From Bretschneidera sinensis (lineage: Eukaryota; Streptophyta; Magnoliopsida; Brassicales; Akaniaceae): a stretch of DNA of 64,000 nt. The stretch is from the NCBI GenBank assembly GCA_023935145.1, contig CM043698.1:81486001-81550000 (forward strand), read 5' to 3'. The translations under genes and the position numbers were made by a program. Below the pieces are notes generated by a model, which saw only the letters and a program-made list of their open reading frames with translations, ran no database searches and was not told where the DNA came from. How positions within the stretch are numbered: position 1 is the stretch's first letter; each line of letters starts with the position of its first letter. Positions 1 to 10,629 of the stretch are shown here, piece by piece.

Positions 1-430
1 TCCTAGGTCATTTTTCACCACAGGGACTCCCGACTTTTTAGGAACGACTTGCGTAGGACTTACCCATTTACTATCAGCTATGGGATATATAATTCCCACA
101 TCTAATAGTTTCAGCACTTCATTTTTCACTACTTCTTTCATAGTGGGGTTAAGTCTACGTTGAGGGTCTCTACGAGGACTAGTTCCTTCATCCAAATTTA
201 TCTTATGGGAGCAGATCAGGGGACTAATTCCTTTTAAATCAGCCATACTCCATCCTAAGGCTGATTTATGTGCATTTAAGGTTTGAATTAATTTCTCACC
301 TTGGGTCTCATATAATTTAGATGGGATAATAACAGGAAAGGTATCACCTGGACCGAGAAAAACATGCTTCAAACCCTTCGGTAGTGGCTTCAATTCGACT
401 TTAAGTGCTACCACACTTGAGGGGATTTGT
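1..430 (-). pseudogene. Reverse transcriptase N-terminal region (Athila-like), partial
   Basis: Minus-strand translation gives the linker and entry of a gypsy RT: a stretch like LGWSMADLKGISPLICSHKI, then a basic RRDPQRRLNP segment, then a WVSPTQVVPKKSGVPVVK segment that matches the conserved start of RT in the Athila/Tat lineage. The catalytic motifs lie beyond the window start. It is continuous with the protease upstream (higher coordinates). I infer a truncated view, not a truncated gene, at this edge. Confidence 0.7.
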
Positions 431-553
431 TTCTCGCTTCTTTTAGGCAACTTCTCAAACTTTGGTTGCCATGCCCGAATGCTATAATCCTGAGATTTGT
501 CAAAAACAGCACAAATATCAATTATATCAGTTTTATCATTAATAGAATCAATC

Positions 554-1000
554 TCAAATTAACAAGAAAATATTCAAGAGGATCAAAATCATAAGCTTGG
601 AAAATATGCTATCGATGAGTGACTCGATCATGTATAAGTGGTGGTTCTCGTCCTCATCTTTGGGCTGTTTTGAAACATTAAAAATGTTCACTTCGAGAGT
701 CATGTTTCCGAAGGACAGCTTCATGAGTCCATTCCTGCAATTAATAAGAGCATTTGCAATAATAAGGAAAGGTCTACCCAAAATTAAAGGAATTTTAGAG
801 TTAGTGTTAACAGCAGAAGTAGTATCTAGGATTAGGAAATCAACAGAATAATAAAATTTATCGATTTGAATCAAAATATCCTCTACCACACCCCCGAGGT
901 ACTTTGATTGAACGGTCAGCCAATTGCAATACCACAGCGGTTGGTTTGATTTCTCTTAAACCTAGTTGTAAGTAAATAGAGAATGACATCAGGTTTACAC
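554..1000 (-). pseudogene. Retroviral-type aspartic protease region (Athila-like)
   Basis: The 111-aa frame at 889-554 shows the C-terminal half of a plant gypsy protease: DFLILDTTSAVN, then PLILGRPFLIIANALI, then the LSFGNMTLEVNIFNV tail. LGRPFL is the conserved protease motif of this lineage. Upstream sequence (about 1000-900) encodes the remaining half in another frame, including a segment equivalent to SLGASVNLM from the 'gctcctaaatctag' stretch. At least one frameshift separates the halves. It would process the Gag-Pol polyprotein if intact; here it is broken. Confidence 0.65.
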
Positions 1001-1299
1001 TAGCTCCTAAATCTAGCAAGCTTGTCCAATCTCATGATTTCCAATGCTACATGCAATGGTTGGATAGCCTAGATCCTTGTATTTTGGGGAAATTCTTTGC
1101 TCAATTAACGAACTAACTTGCTCAGTTAGGAATGTTATTTTCTTTACATGGTGCTTCCTCTTAATTGTACATAAATCCTTGAGAACCTTTGCATAAGTGG
1201 GAACTTGTTTAATCACATGCAAAAGTGGAAGATTCAGTTTTACTTGCCTTAGGTTCTCTAGTATTTCATTAATTAGGTCCAAATTTTTCTTGTTTGATT

Positions 1300-2880
1300 T
1301 TAAGGCTTAAAGGAATGGTGCCTTAACAAGGCTCTTGGTAACCTTAGGGTCCTTGGGCAGCTCAGTATCATCACTACCTTGACCATTTTCCTCAGATTTA
1401 TCTGTTGTTGGGATGTGGAGTGATTTACCACTTCGTGTTACAATGGCATTTTTATCTTTCAAATTTGCTTGTGCCATGTGTTGACCATGGGGAGTGCACT
1501 GAGCTTGGGAAGGGAATTTACCTCGCTCAGTCACACTCAATAAGCCCATTAGTTTGGACACTTAGCTCCTTATTTCCTTATTCTCTTCCACAAACTGTGT
1601 GATTAATGCTCCACACCTTTGGTTTGTCTTACCCTGTGCCTCTATAAAAGCATGTAAAGTGTCTTCTAGAGAACTCCTAGAGGATGAAGGTGCATTATAT
1701 GGTGCAGGGTGTGATCTAGGGGGTTGTGCAAGCTGCTGATTTTCAGACTTCCAGCTAAAGTTAGAGTGATTTCGCCATCCCGGATTGTAAGTGATAGAGA
1801 AGGGTGTAAAAGGCTTCTTGTACATGCCAAAGGCACTACATTGTTCCTCATACATCCCTCTCATATCAACAAATGAAGGGCACTCTTAAGCGGGATGGTC
1901 TACCCCGCCACACACAAAACATGGTTTCAAAGGTTCGGCTTGATTAACCACGTGTGTTGCCTTTTTAGTTTTTAATGCATCTAACTCCCTAGTGAGCATT
2001 TCAACCTTAGCTTTTAGGTTGTCTTCTTCCCTAAGATGGTATATTCCACCACCACTTGGGTTTCCTATAGGTCATGACCTATTTTTGCTTTCAGTAGCAC
2101 TAGGTCCAGTCCAAGTATGAGCTTTTTCAGCAAGCTCATTGAGGTACTCCATGGCCTCATCAGGATCTTTTTGCAGAAATTCACCATTACACATCATCTC
2201 TACGAATTGGCGCTTTCTATAGGTAAGTCCCTCATAGAAGTAGCTCACTAAGCGCCAACTCTCATACCCATGGTGTGGACACATACTTAACAGCTCTTTA
2301 AATTTCTCCCAAGACTGATACAAAGTCTCATTGTCCTTTTGTGCAAAGGTGGAGATTTGTCTTTTTAGAGCATTGGTCTTATGTTAAGGGAAGTATTTAT
2401 TAAAAAAGATTTGGGTCATCTCATTCCATGACCCAATAGATCGTGGTCTCAGTGAGTGTAACCAACTCTTATCTTTATCCTTCAAAAAGAAAGGAAAAAA
2501 CTTGAGTCTCATGATATCATCAATTGCATCTTGACTATGGAAAGTCGCAACTACTTCCTCAAACTGCCTAATGTGTACATATGGGTTTTCATTTTCCAAG
2601 CCATGGAATGTAGGGAGTAATTGAATCATCCCTGTTTTAAAATCTTGATGGCGAGTGTTGGCTGGAAACATAATGCATGATGGTGTGGCTGTTCGGCTAG
2701 GATGTAAATAATCTCTAAGTGTCCTAGCAACATTTTCATTAGGGTTTTCAGCTATGTTAGCAAAATTTTCTAAATTCTCAGTTGGGTGTACACTAGGGTT
2801 TGATCTAGGTGAGGTTTCACTACTGGATGTGGAAGGAAAGGGTATCTCTATTTCGGGTCCGTTAATGAACCTACCTTACA
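1300..2880 (-). pseudogene. Athila/Tat-like gag polyprotein, with stops
   Basis: The capsid-like domain lies at 2671-2384 (residues ILPTFHG-type start, DKDKSWLHSL, then FFNKYFP) and 2323-2072 (YQSWEKFKELLSMCPHHG, then FYEGL, then DPDEAMEYLNELAEKA). A single CCHC-like knuckle, CFVCGGVDHPA-stop-ECP, is readable near 1925-1885. The frame at 1864-1562 contains YNPGWRNHSNFSW, a hallmark of this lineage's gag. A stop follows FFNKYFP at about 2382, another follows ESKNRS at about 2071, and another lies inside the knuckle. Gag would form the virus-like particle. No continuous protein is possible. Confidence 0.8.
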
Positions 2881-3030
2881 AATCTCTCAGTCTAAGCATA
2901 CACCAACTGAGTTAAAAGGTAATAAATAAACAGAACAAATAAAAGAAATCAAAAAATCATAAACTTAAAGAAAAGAACGATAGTACTGTCTTGTCTTAGA
3001 GTTGCCAATCTTCCTTGTATGTAAGTGCGT

Positions 3031-3050
3031 TTCCTCAGCAACGGTGCCAA
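3031..3050 (-). other. Primer-binding site, tRNA-Asp type
   Basis: On the minus strand the sequence is TTGGCACCGTTGCTGAGGAA, close to the TGGCGCC-GTTGCCGGGGA complement of plant tRNA-Asp used by Athila/Tat elements. It lies 4 bases inside the LTR end at 3055. It sets the element's polarity and LTR boundary. Confidence 0.75.
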
Positions 3051-3054
3051 AATT

Positions 3055-4422
3055 TGATTATGCCTAAAGTATAATGCGGTAGTTGTAGCATAGCTTTGGG
3101 GTGTTGATTCCACAGGGAAACAGGTTAACTACAAGGCAAGGTGTAAACCTAAACACGAACGATAAAATCAAGTAAGAGAATATGAATTTTGATAATGAAG
3201 TAATTGTGAGGAAATTGTGTAAATTGATTGAAAAATATAATAGAGAAACAACAAGGTTCTGGGAATCCTCCCTAGGTTCGTTGTCTTATTCCAATCTTGA
3301 CTCAGTTGTTTTTATCTCGATTGCAAGTTTCACATCTCAAACAGGCAATGGACAAATATTCAATTTAAGCTCATATAAACCCTAATGTAATTATTATGAA
3401 ATACTCTTCACTTTCGATTAAAGCACATATGACCTATCCTATAGGTTTATCAAGAAACGACAATATATCTTAATTGACAATATCACAGTAATGGACAAAC
3501 CTAAAGGTAAATCTGTCAGACTCAATCACATCCAACAATCTTGACATAAGAAGAGCATGACTAAACTTATATCAAAGATAAAGATACAATCACCAGATTA
3601 AGAGAAAATCTTCTATTTAGATTAAAGAGTAAATCATAATAATGTTTTGACAATAAATCCAATTACAACCAAATCAATAAAGGAAAATAAGAACAACTAC
3701 ACCTAGGGATTCATCCCTTCGCCTTGCTTGGAGATTAGTTCGCCATGGAGTTCATGATTGAACACTTTGATGGAGGAGAATGTGGCTGCTACTTTGAGTT
3801 TTCCAAACTTCTTCGATGTTCCTTATCAAACCCTAAGTGGCCTATTTATATTACAAAAGTTCCAATGGTGTTCTAGGGTTTAAACCATCATTAAAGTCCT
3901 AATTAGGTCATAACTCGGAGACAAACTTTCGAGTGCGCGCCACGGCTCTCACTTGTGGGCGCCGCGGCTTGGCCTTAGTCTTTGGAGGGGTGTGCTTCTA
4001 GGTGCCTAGGCCCTCCTTCATGGGCGCCTAGGCACTAGCTGAAGGCTGAGGTTGGCATGCTCTGGGCACTGCGACCCTCCTTGGTGGGCGTCTAGGCGCT
4101 AGCTGGCTTGATCTTGTGCATGTTCTAGGCGCCTAGGCCCTCATGGTCCAAGCTTAGGCGCCCACTGAAGGTGGCTTTTCTTTATTTCTGCTTCTCCATA
4201 ACCACTCTAACACTCCGTTATGCATAGAATCTTCGCGCTTTAAACAACGATTGCTTTTCCATCTCTTTTAACTCAAAGTTCCTGAAAATGCACCAAAATA
4301 GATCAACAATCCAAGGATATCACTTTAGAGTTATTAACATATAAAAGTGCAATTAAAACTGAGATCAACCCTAAAATGCTAACAATTAAGCACTGTTAAG
4401 ATGCATTTTATGGCTCTCATCA
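3055..4422 (-). repeat. 5' LTR of the Athila-like element (1368 bp)
   Basis: On the minus strand the LTR begins TGATGAGAGCCATAAAATGC and ends GGCATAATCA. Both ends align with the solo LTR at 30935-32468, which starts TGATGAGGGGTCATAAAATG and ends AGCGTAATCA. Nothing in it codes for protein. It contains a GC-rich block (about 3930-4165) with repeated 'gggcgcctaggc'-like modules, in sharp contrast with the AT-rich flanks; the minus-strand TATA-like 'tataaatagg' at about 3841-3850 lies on its downstream side. Confidence 0.85.
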
Positions 4423-4458
4423 AGAACCTGTAGAGAGAAAAGGAAAGACAATGATGTG

Positions 4459-5256
4459 TTTTTATGTAAATGAGAGTGAGGTTAAAAGGGTGTTCTTAGC
4501 AGATCAGCCTATGATTTTTCTTGTTTACAAAGAATCTTATCTTAACTTGATAAAACTAACCAATCTCTTCCTAGTTTGGCTGTTTTTTTGTTGCAGGAGT
4601 TCGAGGATGTATTTCCGGAGGAGATGCTGAGTGCGTTACCGCCCATTAGTGGCATTGCGCATCAAATTGATTTCGTAGCTGGAGCAATTATTCCAAACCA
4701 ACCAACTTATAGGAGTAATCCAGAGGAGACAAAGGAGCTTCAAAGGCAAGTTGAAGACTTGATGAGCAAGGGATATGTGAGGGAGAGCATTAGCCCATGT
4801 GCAGTACCAATGCTACTAGTGCCAAAGAATGATGGGACATGGAGGATACGCATTGATTGTAGAGCGGTCAACAATACTACGGTAAAGTATTGTTATCCCA
4901 TTCCTAGACTAGATGATATGCTAGATAAATTGCATGGCTCATGTATTTTCAGTAAAATAGATCTTAAAAGTGGCTACCATCAAATTAGAATGAAGAAGGG
5001 AGATGAATGGAAAACTGCTTTTAAGACTAAATATAGACTTTATGAATAGTTGGTTATGCGATTTGGACTTACAAATGCGCCTATTACTTTCATGAGATTA
5101 ATGAACCATGTATTGCGTGAGTATAATGTCTCTGTTACTTTCAATGTTTCTGATCTTTCTCCCTTTGATGCAGGTGATGATTCGAGGACGAATTTTTTTA
5201 AGGATAGGAGGAATGATGAGCACCATGGTGGACCGAGTCTTAAGGATTCCTTGTAG
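4459..5256 (+). pseudogene. Chromovirus pol relic: protease-RT linker, partial RT, integrase tail
   Basis: 4459-4560 encodes the linker (NESEVKRVFLADQPM). From 4576 a 157-aa frame shows EFEDVFPEEM, VPKNDGTWRIRIDCRAVNN, YPIPRLDDMLDKL, FSKIDLKSGYHQIRMKKGDE and KTKYRLYE, which are RT motifs 1-3. A TAG at 5047 (expected Trp) then interrupts, and MRFGLTNAPITFMRLMNHVLREY continues in the same frame. Immediately after, at about 5125, the sequence jumps to NVSDLSPFDAGDDSRTNFF, the known C-terminal tail after integrase. The RT active site (YVDD), RNase H and integrase core are absent, so the element lost about 2 kb. Confidence 0.8.
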
Positions 5257-5456
5257 GTTCTAAATGGGCTAATCACAAGGTTAAAAGCTAAGAAGATCAA
5301 GGAAACAATGCGAGGATAGGTGCAATCCACTTGGGCCAAGTTTGCAAATTTATCGAGCAAGACCCTAACATTCAAGATGGACTTGAAAGAAGAAGAACCA
5401 GCTTTAATCCAGGTGATACAAGCTACAGAGGGGGGCATCATACCCTAGTGGTTTTT

Positions 5457-5991
5457 TGTTGACTTTTTATTTCATTAAGTATAGGCATGTGGGCCTATTT
5501 TATATTTCTATGGTTGTAGGCATTTGGACCTATTTAATTCATTAAGTGGACTTCTTTTATTAGCTATAGGTGTGTTGTTTTGGATATTTTGGGCTTAAAG
5601 CTGTTCAACCTATGTCTTTTAATTGATGTAGGTCTTATTCGGCCCTAGGGTTTCAAGGAGGGTTACAAAAACACTTGTAGCCATATTTTGAGGGTAAGTT
5701 GAACGTGAATGAAGTTTTATTCATAGAGAATTTTTAGTTTTCTCTACTTGTTCTTGATTGAACTAAGAACTTATCAAAGGCAAATCCTTTGTGGCGTTCT
5801 CACCGAATCTAGGTTCTTGAAACAAGATTTCAACGGGTACTTGACTTGATTCTTGGCTTTCTTAGGTAAGTTTTAATATGATTGTGGGTTCAAGGGATTT
5901 TCATTCCATGGGTTCACATCATACTTGGTTTTGCCTATCCAAAATCTTATTTGGTTGCTCGTCATATGAGAGATCTTCCTTTAATATTACA
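5457..5991 (+). repeat. Candidate 3' LTR of the chromovirus relic
   Basis: The stretch follows a purine-rich run (5427-5435, AGAGGGGGG) that could be the polypurine tract. It starts TGTTGAC and ends ATATTACA, consistent with TG...CA, and contains no coding sequence. Directly after it comes GTATCAGAATT, which resembles a methionyl-tRNA primer-binding site, so an LTR-internal junction of another copy is possible. I found no second LTR to confirm the ends. Confidence 0.4.
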
Positions 5992-6620
5992 GTATCAGAA
6001 TTAAGCACGTGTGAAGAGTTAAGGACATACTTTCACAAAGAAGATACATAAAATACATCATGAATGTGAGATAATTCTTAAGGTAAAGCTAAATGATAAG
6101 AAATCATACCAATTCTCTAAGTTATCCCATATGCACCAATGTAACGAGGACAACCAATGTAACGAGGACTATGTTTACCCTTATGTACCTTTCAAAGGTG
6201 CTACTCTCAAGAATACCCAATACAGCCAACTGAAATTTTAAATCCCGTCTCCTATGATCTGTATAACTCTTCATAACCTAACCATTGTCTTTCACCAACC
6301 TCATCCAAACACATTAGAGATCTACATCGCCTACGATAAAGTGCTTCATATGGTGCCATAACAATGCTGAACAGATAACTATTTTTATAAGAAAATTCAA
6401 TTAAATACAAATGTGTGTCCCGACTCCCATGAAAATTCAAAATGCAAGCTCATAACATATCCTCCAAAGTTTGAATAATACGTTCTGATAATCCATCGGT
6501 ATAAGAATTGTATAAAGTACTGAAATTGAGCTTAGTCCCTATAGCTAATTGAAGACTAGGCCAAAATCGTGAAGTGAATCTCAGATCTCAATCGGACACT
6601 ATAGATACAAGAGCATTTCA
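5992..6620 (-). pseudogene. Tekay/Del-like integrase relic
   Basis: Minus-strand translation in several frames recovers SDRDLRFTSRFWPSLQLAIG, then TDGLSERIIQTLEDMLRAC (integrase core with the conserved D and E), then the 62-aa frame 6440-6252 with HLYLIEFSYKNSY and MAPYEALYRRRCRS, and then RRRDLKFQLAVLGIL and RYIRVNIV from the C-terminal domain. These match the Tekay/Del chromovirus integrase order. Stops and frameshifts are frequent. No LTR of its own is visible; it may be a piece of a larger element cut by rearrangement. Confidence 0.75.
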
Positions 6621-7540
6621 ATGAAAAAAGTACTAATTAATGATAAAAAAAAATTATTCTATGGTAGAAGAAAACAATCAAAGTTTGATGTGATTCGAGG
6701 AAAAAAGTCATAGAAAAATTCATGAACACCATGATTTTAATGGAAGGCTGATATCTCGTGGGGGAAGATTATGGAAAGAGAAAAAGTGAGAGATTGACCA
6801 GCTTGTTTAGGGACAACCCTCGTATATTCCCTAACTTCAGTAAGCTAGCTTATTCTCGTATGTATTTAACCATTTTTTTTTAATTTGAATTGTATATGGA
6901 GACCTATCTTAATTATATTTGGTCAACAATTGTATGATAATCATAACCATCCATTGAGGCAAAAATGATGTCAAAGAAATTAAAGAAGTATGCATTGCAC
7001 TTGAACTCCTATCCTTGATAAATCTGGTTAGCCAAAGCTTTAAAAAGCATACATTTAAAAAATATATATACACCTCAAAATTTAATCACTTATTAATGGA
7101 TCTCCATATAAAATTTCAATAATAAAGAATAGGATAATTAAATTATAAAATAATTGAAAGTGACTCCCATTTTTGTGAGCATTTACTTATTTTCTAATAT
7201 CTCCAAAGACCTGAATGGTTGGCAGCTTCAGAAAGAAACACCTGGCTAGAAAAGGCATTAATAAAGATGAAAAACATAATAATTAACTTAATTAAAGGCT
7301 GATTCATTCTACTCTATATATCAAATCTTCATGAGCATGGTATCAAAAAATTACCCATAAAACAAGACATTTTATTTGGAATATAGAAATTTGTATGCAT
7401 GAAAAATAAACCCAAGCCCAATAAAAGTCTCTATCTCAAAACAAAAGAAAGAGCCTGAAACTTCCCTATAAAAGAAATTTGGGGTAAGGAGCAATAGTTG
7501 GACAAGGAATAGTGATTGGTATAGTCAGGGGGAGTGAAGA
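6621..7540. other. AT-rich stretch without recognised gene
   Basis: I see no ORF of note, no TIR and no LTR. The end near 7500-7540 leads into the transposase-like coding relic. Confidence 0.5.
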
Positions 7541-7551
7541 AGGGTTATTTA

Positions 7552-7839
7552 TATGGCTTGGGTGATATGATGGACCCTGATAATGTGCTCGGGAAGTCAC
7601 ACAGTTGTTGTTCGTCCTCTACTCCAACATCTTCCAAGGTTCCATGCTCATATCCTAACAGCGCTGATATACAATAGCATATCCAAACAGAGGTGAACCA
7701 GTAGGTGCAGCAAATGGAGAAACTAATGGATAAGAGATAACAACGGATGCAGCAGCAAATGAACGAGGGTATACAGCGTGTTGTGGCTACCATTTGTCAA
7801 ACATATAGCATTCCATCTCCACCTCTACCCTCGAATGTA
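7552..7839 (+). pseudogene. C-terminal part of a CACTA-associated plant transposase gene, with stops
   Basis: Plus-strand translation gives ADIQ-stop-HIQTEVNQ-stop-VQQMEKLMDKR-stop, then QRMQQQMNEGIQRVVATIC and IPSPPLPSN. A glutamine-rich coiled-coil followed by a short proline-rich tail is typical of the C-terminal region of plant En/Spm-associated proteins. The frame runs into a GTATGT splice-donor-like sequence at 7840. A minus-strand frame over the same bases is cysteine-rich and not credible. Identification is by resemblance only; at least three stops make it non-functional. Confidence 0.5.
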
Positions 7840-7869
7840 TGTACTAAACACTTTTTAAACTTTAAAATT

Positions 7870-9890
7870 AAAACTTTTTTACCATAATGTGCATGAGAAA
7901 TTTCCATATAATTTTAAAACTTATTGGTTTTAGGTGTTTTATGTTCAAACATGTAACACTTAGTCATTTTAGGGACTTAAATGTGAAATAATCGTCCCGT
8001 GGATAATTCTGGGGTACAACATGTTTGTGAAGTATAAAATAGGTTGTGAGAACAAACCAAATCTGTTTTGCATCACTGATTTAGATTTTAGAAGAGAAAG
8101 TAGGCATTTTAGGTCCAAACCATTAATACTTAGTAGTTTTAGGGAAAAAATGTGAAATACCTGTCCCGTGGATGAGTCGGGGTGCCCACATGTCCTTAAC
8201 TTAGAAAGTACGTTGCAAGAACAAACTGAATCAGATTCAGATCACCAACTTTTATTTTGGGAGAGAAAGTTGGCGTTTTAAGTCCAAACCATTAACACTT
8301 GATAGTTTTAGAGACGAAAAATGTGAAATACTCATCGCATGGATGAGCTGGGGGTACCAACATGTTTGCAACATTAAAAGTGAGTTATGAGAATAAATCA
8401 ATTGGATTTGGATCATCAGTTTAGATTTTAGGAGAGAAAGTAGGCGTTTTAGGTCGAAATAGTTAACACTTAGCGGTTTTAGAATGGAAAATGTGAAAAT
8501 CTCATCCCATGGATGAGCCAGGGGTACCAGCATATCCGTAACATAGAAAGTGAGTTGTGAGAATAAAGTGAATCAGTTTTAGATCATCAGTTGGGATTTT
8601 AGAAGAGAAAGTGAGATGTTTTAGGTACAAACCATTAACAATTAGTGGTTTTAGGAGAAAAAATCTGAAATACTCGTCCTGTCCATGAGTTGGGGGTATC
8701 ATCATGTCTATAACGTATAAAGTGAGTTGTAAAACAAACATAATCAGATTCGGATAACTAGTTTGGACTTTAAGAGAGAAAGTATGCATTTTAGGTCCAA
8801 ACAGTTAATATTTATTGGTTTAAGGGGAAAAAATATGAAATACTGGTCCCCCGGACGAACCGGGGGTACTAGCATGTCTATAACATAAAAAATGAGTTGC
8901 GAGAATAAACTAATTCGGATTCTGATCATCAATTTGGATTTTAGGAGAGAAAATAGGCGTTTTAGATCCACACCATTAACACTTAGTGGTTTTAGGGGCA
9001 AAAATGTGAGATACTCATCCTATGGAAGAGTTGGGTGTATTGGCATGTTTATAATGTAGAAAAGTGAGTTGTGAGAAAAAACTGAATCGAATTCAGATCA
9101 AAGTTTGGATTTTAGGAGAGAAAGTTTTTGTTTTAGGTCTAAACCATTAACACTCAGTAGGTTCAAGTGCAAAATTTTAAAATACTCGTCCCTTGGATGA
9201 GCTGGAGGTACCAGTATGTTTGCATTGTAGAAAGTGAGTTGGAAGAATAAATAGAATCAGATTCGGATCACTAGTTTAGATTTTAGTAGAGAAAGTAAGC
9301 GTTTAGATCCAAACCATTAACACCTAGTGGTTTTAAAGGCAAAACTATAAGATTCTCATCTCGTGGATGAGCCAAGGATACCGACATATCCATAATGTAA
9401 AAAGTAAGTTGTGAGAAAAAATGTAATCGGATTAGGATCACCGGTTTGGATTTTATGAGAGAAAGTAGGCATTTTAGGTCCAAACTATTAACACTTGTGG
9501 TTTTAGGGACAAAGATATGAGATACTTGTCCCATGGATGAGCCGGGGTTATATCCATACCGTTAAAACTTAGTGGTTTTAGGGGAAAAAATATGAAATAC
9601 TTGTCCCAGTGAAAAGTCGAGGGTACCGACATGTCCGTAACGTAGAAAGTGAGTTAGGAGAATAAACCAAATCAAATTTTTATCACCAGTTTGGATTTAG
9701 AAGATAAAGTAGGCGTTTTAGGTCTAAACCGTTAATACTTCATGGTTTTAGAGGCAAAAAAGTGAAGTACTCATCCTATGGATGAGCCGAAGGTACCAAC
9801 TTGTCCGTAATGTAGAAAGTGAGTTGTGAGAACAAACCGAATTGGATTCAGATCACTAGTTTGGATTTTAGGAGAGAAATGGTCATCAAA
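7870..9890 (+). repeat. Tandem array, about 12 units of about 170 bp, inside CACTA copy 1
   Basis: A marker motif (CCCGTGGATGAGCCGGGG and variants) recurs near 7998, 8169, 8337, 8506, 8679, 8851, 9021, 9192, 9361, 9533, 9611 and 9778. The step is 167-173 bp except for one of 78 bp, which is a partial unit. Each unit also carries GTTTGGATTTTAGGAGAGAA, AACACTTAGTGGTTTTAGG and GAAAGTGAGTTGTGAGAA. Units differ at many positions, so the array is old. The step length is close to a nucleosome repeat. Judged from the coding relics on either side, the array occupies an intron. Confidence 0.85.
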
Positions 9891-10614
9891 CTTTATAATT
9901 ATGTTTATTCATTTTTCTATAATTAGTTAATATCATATGTCTCACTTTACTATGTATCATATTATTTTAATTTAACTTCTTTTGCACAATGATCCCAAAC
10001 CTGTCTAGATTATTATGGCCTCCTATTTCCATTTTCTTGAGACTTTTTTATTTTGTTTTAATGTTTTGAATATTATTGGTATAAGTTGAATTTTGTTGAT
10101 TTTACATTATTATTGATGATTTAATTTTATTAATGCCGGTAAAATTCAAGTAGAATTGTAAAATTGTTGTATTTAAATCTATAATTTGTAATTTAACTTG
10201 TATTTTTTATCATAAAACTAAATTATCTGGGAATTTTAAGAAAATCAAAATTTAATTTTTATTTGCAATGGATAATCCATTGCAAATAATTTAATAAAAA
10301 TTACTCTAAATTGGAAATTAATCATTTTATGCGACTAATTATCCTTTACAAATAATTAAATTTATCGGTCGTATATATTATTTGCAATGGATGGGTCCGT
10401 GGAAAATACAATATTCGATGGCGACAGATTTTCATCGCTTTTACTACCACTAACAAATATTTTTGTATTAATTTATGGTTTTGAAAATTGTTTATGTAAA
10501 TGCAACTAGATATCAGCCATAGATTTTCGTCGCAGAATCTGTCGCAAAAACTATATATCCATGACAGATCTTTTTTTGTTGTAAATAATAGTATCACTGC
10601 GTCCCTGATAACCA

Positions 10615-10629
10615 TTTTTTCTTGTAGTG
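10615..10629 (-). other. CACTA terminal inverted repeat end
   Basis: TTTTTTCTTGTAGTG on the plus strand is the reverse complement of CACTACAAGAAAAAA. It matches the plus-strand CACTACAAGAAAATTG at 19577 in its first 12 bases. It marks the outer end of copy 1. Confidence 0.8.

Larger units (their letters stand above)
1..4422 (-). mobile_element. Athila/Tat-like Ty3/gypsy LTR retrotransposon (5' LTR to start of RT)
   Basis: Reading on the minus strand, the order is 5' LTR (4422-3055), primer-binding site (3050-3031), gag (about 2880-1300), protease (about 1000-554) and the start of reverse transcriptase (about 430-1). The rest, including the 3' LTR, lies outside the window. The gag type and a primer site matching tRNA-Asp are typical of the Athila/Tat branch. 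The bases after the LTR (4423-4427, AGAAC) should be one copy of the target-site duplication; the other is off-window. All reading frames carry stops, so the element is dead. It sits inside the pol region of the chromovirus relic that continues at 4428. A solo LTR of the same family lies at 30935-32468. Confidence 0.85.
4428..5991 (+). mobile_element. CRM/Reina-like chromovirus relic with internal deletion
   Basis: A Ty3/gypsy pol fragment of chromovirus type starts mid-polyprotein just after the Athila insertion site and runs to a candidate 3' LTR. The part to the left of the Athila insertion is outside the window. Between RT and the polyprotein C-terminus, most of RNase H and integrase is missing. 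Assignment rests on the YRSNPEETKELQRQVEDLM and LPPISGIAHQIDFV segments, characteristic of CRM/Reina elements; the exact clade is not certain. Confidence 0.75.
7541..10629 (+). mobile_element. CACTA-type DNA transposon, 3' portion (copy 1)
   Basis: The right terminus at 10615-10629 reads TTTTTTCTTGTAGTG, the complement of CACTACAAGAAAAAA, the standard CACTA terminal motif. Inside it, about 10260-10560 holds subterminal repeats around TTTGCAATGG and its complement. To the left are an AT-rich stretch, a roughly 2-kb tandem-repeat array, and the tail of a transposase-associated coding region near 7552-7839. The 5' end of the element was not found and may be deleted. The same layout, in reverse, occurs at 19577-20946. 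Confidence 0.75.

Noticed and set aside
3182..3385. 67-aa plus-strand ORF
   Set aside because: It lies inside the Athila-like 5' LTR; the equivalent bases of the solo LTR do not keep the frame.
8252..9534. Series of minus-strand ORFs of 83-95 aa with a repeating Leu/Lys/Ser-rich pattern
   Set aside because: They follow the 170-bp tandem repeat: a step of about 171 bp keeps the frame, so the same short motif recurs. Unit differences include indels and the opposite strand carries the element's coding direction. This is a repeat artefact.
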